Below the pieces are notes generated by a model. The model saw nothing but the letters and a program-made list of their open reading frames with translations. It searched no databases and had not been told where the DNA came from. Of a DNA stretch of 10,839 bases, positions 7,900-10,839 are shown piece after piece. The DNA is from Myxococcales bacterium (GTDB lineage: Bacteria; Myxococcota_A; Polyangia; Polyangiales; Houyiibacteriaceae): contig CP070650.1 of the NCBI GenBank assembly GCA_020354595.1, positions 1,128,674 through 1,139,512 on the forward strand. The letters are read 5' to 3'. A program made the position numbers and the translations under genes. Positions within the stretch are counted from its first letter, which is position 1; every line of letters begins with the position of its first letter.

Positions 7900-7925
7900 G
7901 TTGACCATGGTCGTTGACCATGGTC
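7900..7925. promoter_or_regulatory. Tandem 13-bp operator repeat of the toxin-antitoxin module
   Basis: GTTGACCATGGTC occurs twice back to back (7900-7912 and 7913-7925). Each copy contains the perfect palindrome GACCATGGTC (7903-7912, 7916-7925). Two palindromes a little over one helical turn apart, upstream of an antitoxin gene, are typical binding sites for Phd/YefM-toxin complexes that repress their own operon. Each copy also supplies a TTGACC, one mismatch from the -35 consensus. Confidence 0.7.
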
Positions 7926-7942
7926 ATTATAAGCCTCATACT
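7914..7942 (+). promoter_or_regulatory. Candidate promoter of the toxin-antitoxin operon
   Basis: TTGACC at 7914-7919 is followed after 17 bp by CATACT at 7937-7942, which would start transcription near 7949. An overlapping alternative is TTGACC at 7901-7906, an 18-bp spacer and CATTAT at 7925-7930. Either -35 box lies inside the operator repeat, so bound repressor would block polymerase. Both options leave almost no leader before the likely GTG start. Confidence 0.45.
7926..7931 (-). promoter_or_regulatory. Consensus -10 hexamer facing the AtuA gene
   Basis: On the minus strand these bases read TATAAT, a perfect sigma70-type -10 box. No good -35 is present at 16-18 bp and there is no extended TG motif, so activity is uncertain. 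Transcription from it would begin near 7919, within the operator, and run through the small frame into the AtuA-family gene. Confidence 0.35.
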
Positions 7943-8197
7943 GTGACCGTGGGCGACACTCCCGACACCATCGTCATCTCAGAGTTCAAGGCCAAGTGCC
8001 TGAAGATCCTGCGTAGGGTTCACGAGACGGGGCGCCCCGTGATCGTGACGCGACGGGGGGAGCGTGTCGCCGAAATTCATCCACCCGCACCTGTCGAGCC
8101 CGAAGCGGATTGGCTCGGGTCGCTCGCTGAGCGGGGCCGCATCGCCGGTGACCTCGTGGAACCGATCGCCACCGACGACTGGGAGGCGCTGCGTTGA
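7943..8197 (+). CDS. Phd/YefM family type II antitoxin
   Basis: The antitoxin of a two-gene module; it should neutralise the following PIN-domain toxin and, with it, repress the operon. The 84-residue product has the Phd/YefM DNA-binding and dimerisation fold signature TIVISEFKAKCLKILRRV (9-26), followed by GRPVIVTRRGERVAEIHPP (30-48). Its C-terminal toxin-binding tail, DWLGSLAERGRIAGDLVEPIATDDWEAL (56-83), has the usual LGS...GDLVEP pattern. The start is uncertain: GTG at 7943 or 7949 fits the family N-terminus and leaves the operator outside the gene, while ATG at 7907 or GTG at 7898 would extend it across the operator. No Shine-Dalgarno sequence precedes the GTG codons; AAGAG upstream of 7907 is the only weak candidate. 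Its TGA overlaps the toxin start. Confidence 0.85.
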   Translation: MTVGDTPDTIVISEFKAKCLKILRRVHETGRPVIVTRRGERVAEIHPPAPVEPEADWLGSLAERGRIAGDLVEPIATDDWEALR

Positions 8198-8592
8198 GAG
8201 GTGAGTACCTGCTCGACACACACGTCTGGCTCTGGGGGCTGCTCGATCCGACCCGGCTTCGAAAGAGGACTCGCGAGCTGCTGGGATCGTCGGACGCAAC
8301 GCTCTGGCTGTCTCCGATCTCGGTGTGGGAGACGTGTCTGCTCGTCGAGCGTGGTCGGCTCGAGCTCGACACCGATTCGCGATCGTGGATTCGAGACGCG
8401 ATCGCCGCGAGTGGCGTCGGCGAGGCGCCGCTCAACCACGAAGTGGCGCTGCAGTCTCGCGAGGTCGAAGTCAAGCACGACGACCCGGCAGATCGATTCA
8501 TCGCCGCAACGGCAAGCGTCTATCAGCTAACGCTCATCACCGCAGACGAAAGACTGCTGCGCGGCGCAGGCTACGACGTAGCCCGAGCGTAG
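8194..8592 (+). CDS. VapC-type PIN-domain toxin
   Basis: A predicted Mg2+-dependent endoribonuclease of the PIN family, which inhibits growth by cutting RNA (usually tRNA or rRNA) when freed from its antitoxin. The 132-residue length is typical. The acidic residues that bind metal are present: Asp8 in LLDTHVWLW, Glu46 in SVWETCLL, Asp100 in DDPADRFIAATA and Asp118 in LITADERLL. It appears intact and potentially active. It starts at a TTG at 8194 that overlaps the antitoxin stop (TTGA). No in-frame ATG or GTG fits better before the first Asp, so the two genes should be translationally coupled. It is regulated through the operator upstream of the antitoxin. The target RNA cannot be inferred. 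Confidence 0.9.
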   Translation: MRGEYLLDTHVWLWGLLDPTRLRKRTRELLGSSDATLWLSPISVWETCLLVERGRLELDTDSRSWIRDAIAASGVGEAPLNHEVALQSREVEVKHDDPADRFIAATASVYQLTLITADERLLRGAGYDVARA

Positions 8593-8623
8593 GCGTCTGC
8601 GCATCGAGCAGCTCCGACGTGAC

Positions 8624-9679
8624 CTACCGACGCGGAAGCGTTCTGTTGCGTCGGAAGTCCGCAAAAGCCTCGCCAAAGGCGCGGGCGCGGCCCGTTTGAA
8701 TGAGATGGGCCCCGCGGAAGACGACGTGGCGGCAGCCGAAATGCTCGGCAAGCCTTGCACCCTGCTCCACGCTTGCGAGCCGATCGAGCTCACCAGAAAT
8801 CACAGTCACCCGTTCCGGTGGAAGGACGGACGGTCGCGAGAGCGGGCTGATCACGTTCATGTGCTTGCGAAAGGCCAGCCGCATTTCCTCTTGTCGATCG
8901 CCCGCCTCCGGTACGAGATCGTTGTCCTCCATGAAGTCGGAGATTGAGCCGATCGGCACGTAGGGAATCAAGAAGTCGACGTCGGGCTCGACGGTCCCGA
9001 GAAGCGAGGTCGTGAATCCGCCTAAGCTCATTCCAATAACCCCCACCCGCTTCGCGCCTTGTTGACGCAGCGCGCGAATCGCGATCCGAAGCTCCCAGAC
9101 CGCCTGGCGGAAGCCCTCGATGACCATTCTCAAGTCTTGACCGGGCCACTCTGGCGGGAAGACCCGGGTGCGAGGGCCGTGAAAAGGGAGGGCGAAGAGC
9201 GCCGCGCCAATTCCCTGCCGCTTGAAGAACTGAATCGGCCACATCAGGCGCTCGACGATGTGGTGCCCAGACGAAAAGCCGTTGATGATGATTGCGATCG
9301 TCGAGCCCCTGGGCTTGAGCTTCAGCATGCGGAGCCTGGCGGTCTGGTTGCGCCGGCGGGAGCGATAGTCGTCCTCGATCTGCGGAAATACCAGCGGGTG
9401 ATGGCTCGGCCATCGCCACTCGTGAAAGCCGACGCGGTGCGGCGCAAGGAGCCGCTTTGAGATCTCCACGTGCCCTGGTTTCGGGTACATGACCGAGTCG
9501 TCCTCGAGCGCCCCGGTTTCGGCGAGCTCCACTTGAATGGCACGAAACTCCGCGAGCCGCTCCGCAACCGACTCCTCCTCGCTCGGCGCGAGCTTCATCA
9601 TCTGCGAGACGACGAACCCGTCCATTCCGTACGCGACGTGATCCGTGATGCTACCGGGGGGCCGAACGATGATTTCCAT
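8624..9679 (-). CDS. Alpha/beta hydrolase with long N-terminal extension (ABHD18-like)
   Basis: This 351-residue protein has a complete alpha/beta hydrolase triad: Ser218 in the nucleophile elbow GMSLGG (216-221), Asp299 in SGELDR (295-300) and His325 in RGAHL (322-326). The core begins near residue 126 with STIAIIINGFSSGHH, whose NGF segment fits an oxyanion-hole position. The first 120 residues form an extension (MEIIVRPPGSITDHVAYGMD onward), an arrangement like the ABHD18/DUF2048 group. It probably hydrolyses an ester, thioester or lactone; the substrate is not readable. No signal peptide is evident. It lies 114 nt downstream of the cis-CaaD-like tautomerase on the same strand and 31 nt from the 3' end of the opposing toxin gene. 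The ATG at 9679 has no clear Shine-Dalgarno sequence. Confidence 0.82.
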   Translation of the reverse strand: MEIIVRPPGSITDHVAYGMDGFVVSQMMKLAPSEEESVAERLAEFRAIQVELAETGALEDDSVMYPKPGHVEISKRLLAPHRVGFHEWRWPSHHPLVFPQIEDDYRSRRRNQTARLRMLKLKPRGSTIAIIINGFSSGHHIVERLMWPIQFFKRQGIGAALFALPFHGPRTRVFPPEWPGQDLRMVIEGFRQAVWELRIAIRALRQQGAKRVGVIGMSLGGFTTSLLGTVEPDVDFLIPYVPIGSISDFMEDNDLVPEAGDRQEEMRLAFRKHMNVISPLSRPSVLPPERVTVISGELDRLASVEQGARLAEHFGCRHVVFRGAHLIQTGRARAFGEAFADFRRNRTLPRR

Positions 9680-9793
9680 GAGCAGTCGCTAGAACGTACA
9701 CCGCAACTGCTTGGGTTGTCGGAAAATCGTCCCGGTAGGCATCGCGCCTTGGGGACTCCCATTCGGCCACGTCCTCGCTCGGGGCTTGCGGCG

Positions 9794-10222
9794 TCAGGGG
9801 GAAGCTCCGGGAGACTTGGTCGCAGGCGCCTCATCGTCCTCGCTCGACCAATGCTTTCGCATCCAGTCGTCTTCGGTGCCTGGGGTGGGGAGAACCTCGC
9901 CGCCTTCCATGTTCCATTCGGCGGGGATCTCCTGGAGCTTGAGCTGCACGCGGCCGGTCGACGAAGACAGGATGTCTGTAACCTTCGCTACGATGTCGGC
10001 GTGCATCTTGGCCTTGAGCTCCGGTGGACGACCGGCGCGGATGCTGCCCACGATGCGAAGGTCCGTCTTCTTGTTGCCCCCGAGGTATTCGTTGAAGAAG
10101 ACGTGCACGAACTCGGCGGGGGCGCCCGTGTGACTGCAATGGGACTCGGTGATCGCAAGCGCGATCTTCTCTCGTTTGTCGTTGGAGGTTCGGCTGTCAG
10201 CAATACACGTGTAGAGCGGCAT
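9794..10222 (-). CDS. Tautomerase superfamily protein, cis-CaaD/Cg10062-like
   Basis: A 142-residue protein starting MPLYTC, so Pro1 is exposed after Met removal, as tautomerase catalysis requires. Compared with my recollection of cis-3-chloroacrylic acid dehalogenase (Pro1, His28, Arg70, Arg73, Tyr103, Glu114), the equivalents here, counted from Pro1, are His27 in TESH, Arg61 and Arg64 in RAGRPPELK, and Glu105 in WNMEGG. The Tyr103 position is Lys94 in LKLQEIPA. The end also matches in style (VLPTPGTEDDWM). It may be a hydratase, tautomerase or dehalogenase; native activity cannot be told from sequence, and losing the Tyr argues against efficient dehalogenation. The start is firm: AGGAGA lies 6 nt before the ATG. 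It begins 14 nt after the stop of a second tautomerase-like gene, so they form one operon. The C-terminal tail (SSEDDEAPATKSPGASP) looks disordered. Confidence 0.82.
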   Translation of the reverse strand: MPLYTCIADSRTSNDKREKIALAITESHCSHTGAPAEFVHVFFNEYLGGNKKTDLRIVGSIRAGRPPELKAKMHADIVAKVTDILSSSTGRVQLKLQEIPAEWNMEGGEVLPTPGTEDDWMRKHWSSEDDEAPATKSPGASP

Positions 10223-10236
10223 GGTGGGTCTCCTGT

Positions 10237-10671
10237 CTAGCGACCGGCTGCAAAGCTTCGAACGAGTTGAGTGACATGGTTCGTGAGTAGCGCGGGCTTC
10301 TGGCCGAGCGGCACTTCCTCCAGCATGCCCTTCAGCATTCTCTGGGCCGCCTTGCGATCCGGCACGCTGACCATCAGCTCGTAGGGGCTCTGGCCGGTGA
10401 TCGCGCACCAGCGGTCGTTGACGTCATGCATGAGCGCTGCCCGGGCGGGTTGGGGAAACCCATCGGGGACGCTGAGCTGAACCAGCGACGACGTCGATGG
10501 CTTGCCCGCCGAGTATCCACTGCCGGCCGGCACCATCATCCAGGCCACCGCGAGCCTTGCGTCGTCTCCAACGTGGTCTCGAATGGCGGTCTTGAGCGCG
10601 CCCTCGAGTGTGGCTCGCTGATCGTCGGGAATTCGACCCTCCTGAATCATGCACGTCGATAGCAACAACAT
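10237..10671 (-). CDS. Tautomerase-like protein lacking the N-terminal proline
   Basis: A 144-residue protein whose first half resembles the 4-oxalocrotonate tautomerase beta-alpha-beta unit: a hydrophobic strand, EGRIPDDQRATLEGALKTAI (11-30), then the strand LAVAWMMVP (40-48). The EGR and the following helix match the 4-OT style EGRSDEQKETL. A second unit could follow from SLVQLSVPDGFPQPARAAL (62-80) to ELMVSVPD (98-105). The N-terminus reads MLLLSTC, so the residue where catalytic Pro1 should lie is Leu. I chose ATG 10671; GTG 10674 is equally possible and sits 9 nt from AGGAGG. Longer starts (10707) would overlap that ribosome site. The next gene downstream, 14 nt away, is a Pro1-bearing tautomerase; a hetero-oligomer, as in 4-OT/CaaD alpha-beta pairs, is plausible. 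The family assignment is moderate because only the fold pattern is visible. Confidence 0.6.
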   Translation of the reverse strand: MLLLSTCMIQEGRIPDDQRATLEGALKTAIRDHVGDDARLAVAWMMVPAGSGYSAGKPSTSSLVQLSVPDGFPQPARAALMHDVNDRWCAITGQSPYELMVSVPDRKAAQRMLKGMLEEVPLGQKPALLTNHVTQLVRSFAAGR

Positions 10672-10683
10672 CACGCAAAGCGT

Positions 10684-10716
10684 CCTCCTAACTGACTTCG
10701 TAGTCAATAGCGTTAG
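10684..10716 (-). promoter_or_regulatory. 5'-leader hairpin next to the AGGAGG ribosome site of the tautomerase operon
   Basis: On the minus strand, CTAAC and TGACT pair with AGTCA and GTTAG around the loop ACGA, with a 5-nt bulge (GCTAT) on one side. The lower stem runs into the AGGAGG Shine-Dalgarno sequence (10684-10689). Folding could limit ribosome access, or the palindrome could be a protein-binding site. No matching -10 box was identified. Confidence 0.35.
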
Positions 10717-10753
10717 GAAAAGTCTCGAGGCTAGCCTACCCGGGAGCTAGCCT
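10717..10753 (-). terminator. Probable intrinsic terminator of the outer-membrane protein gene
   Basis: AGGCTAGC (10728-10735) and GCTAGCCT (10746-10753) form a perfect 8-bp stem with a 10-nt loop. On the minus strand the hairpin is followed within a few bases by CTTTTCC (10717-10723), a short T run. The gene's own TAG stop lies inside the first arm. The T run is short and displaced, so strength is uncertain. Confidence 0.5.
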
Positions 10754-10839
10754 AGGTGGAGCGCGACGCCAAACGTGAGGAAGTAGTCGTTCTTGGAGGG
10801 AAAGCTGCCGTCTGCGCGGCGGGTCGGCTCTTCGGTGCG
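10747..10839 (-). CDS. C-terminal end of a probable outer-membrane beta-barrel protein, cut by window edge
   Basis: Only the last 30 codons are present; the gene enters from the right edge and stops at TAG 10747-10749. The ending KNDYFLTFGVALHLG alternates hydrophobic and small residues as an amphipathic terminal beta-strand of an outer-membrane barrel would, preceded by a polar turn (RRADGSFPSKND). Classical barrels end in Phe or another aromatic; this one ends in Gly after Leu, so the call rests on strand pattern alone. If right, it marks the host as Gram-negative, and the protein could be an uptake channel for the catabolic genes downstream. It is separated from the tautomerase operon by a hairpin terminator, so it may be transcribed separately. 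Confidence 0.45.
   Translation of the reverse strand, partial: RTEEPTRRADGSFPSKNDYFLTFGVALHLG

Noticed and set aside
7684..7908. N-terminal extension of the AtuA-family protein to the ATG at 7908
   Set aside because: The extra 75 residues are low-complexity Arg/Pro/Ala without family similarity and would place the toxin-antitoxin operator inside the coding start. GTG 7683 gives the family N-terminus (VVLGGAAGAWGD).
6037..7917. A 626-codon open frame on the plus strand
   Set aside because: It is the antisense shadow of the AtuA-family gene. Its product is rich in Arg, His and Gly without domain signs, and GC-rich codon bias on one strand commonly opens such frames.
8569..8583. Inverted repeat GGCTAC-GAC-GTAGCC near the toxin stop as a terminator
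   Set aside because: Only 6 bp, within coding sequence and with no T run on either strand; not enough to call.
9680..9793. Gene or RNA in the 114-bp gap between the tautomerase and hydrolase genes
   Set aside because: No frame with a start, ribosome site or recognisable product, and no strong hairpin was found; nothing is claimed.
10223..10408. Longer start of the cis-CaaD-like tautomerase
   Set aside because: It would bury the catalytic Pro1 and overlap the upstream gene; AGGAGA precedes ATG 10222 at ideal spacing.

Overview
The window is GC-rich and densely coding. It fits an uncultured Gram-negative bacterium with an actinobacteria-like lipid and catabolic gene set. The Gram-negative sign is a fragment at the right edge (minus strand) that ends like an outer-membrane beta-barrel. 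The actinobacteria-like signs are an F420-type luciferase-like oxidoreductase, a DapB-like dehydrogenase, a sulfotransferase, and a SerB-like/PlsC fusion next to a PlsB-type acyltransferase, an arrangement I recall from mycobacteria. A Myxococcota- or Binatota-like lineage is my best guess; the phylum is an inference, not a reading.

Positions 1-3786 (minus strand) look like one lipid operon, read right to left: sulfotransferase, then HAD phosphatase-acylglycerolphosphate acyltransferase fusion (43-nt gap), then glycerol-3-phosphate acyltransferase (2-nt gap), which runs off the left edge. The two acyltransferases would perform the two acylations that make phosphatidic acid; the sulfotransferase suggests that a lipid or sterol is sulfated. 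Positions 3877-4923 (plus) hold one divergent Rossmann dehydrogenase. It ends in a perfect 11-bp hairpin shared with the convergent neighbour.

Positions 4938-10839 (minus), right to left, hold: the 3' end of a probable outer-membrane protein, a tautomerase-like protein without the N-terminal proline, a cis-CaaD-like tautomerase, an alpha/beta hydrolase, a small orphan reading frame, an AtuA-family protein and a luciferase-like monooxygenase. This looks like a catabolic run for a hydrophobic or terpenoid-type substrate, but the substrate cannot be read from the sequence. A compact Phd/YefM-VapC toxin-antitoxin module (7943-8592) sits on the opposite strand inside the run. It has a tandem 13-bp operator and a consensus -10 box facing the AtuA gene.

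No rRNA, tRNA, CRISPR array, transposase or origin was seen. No gene-free stretch exceeds 300 bp. The points most worth a second look are the tautomerase pair, the toxin-antitoxin operator that may control transcription both ways, the small frame overlapping the AtuA start, the HX4E acyltransferase motif and the sulfotransferase-acyltransferase operon.
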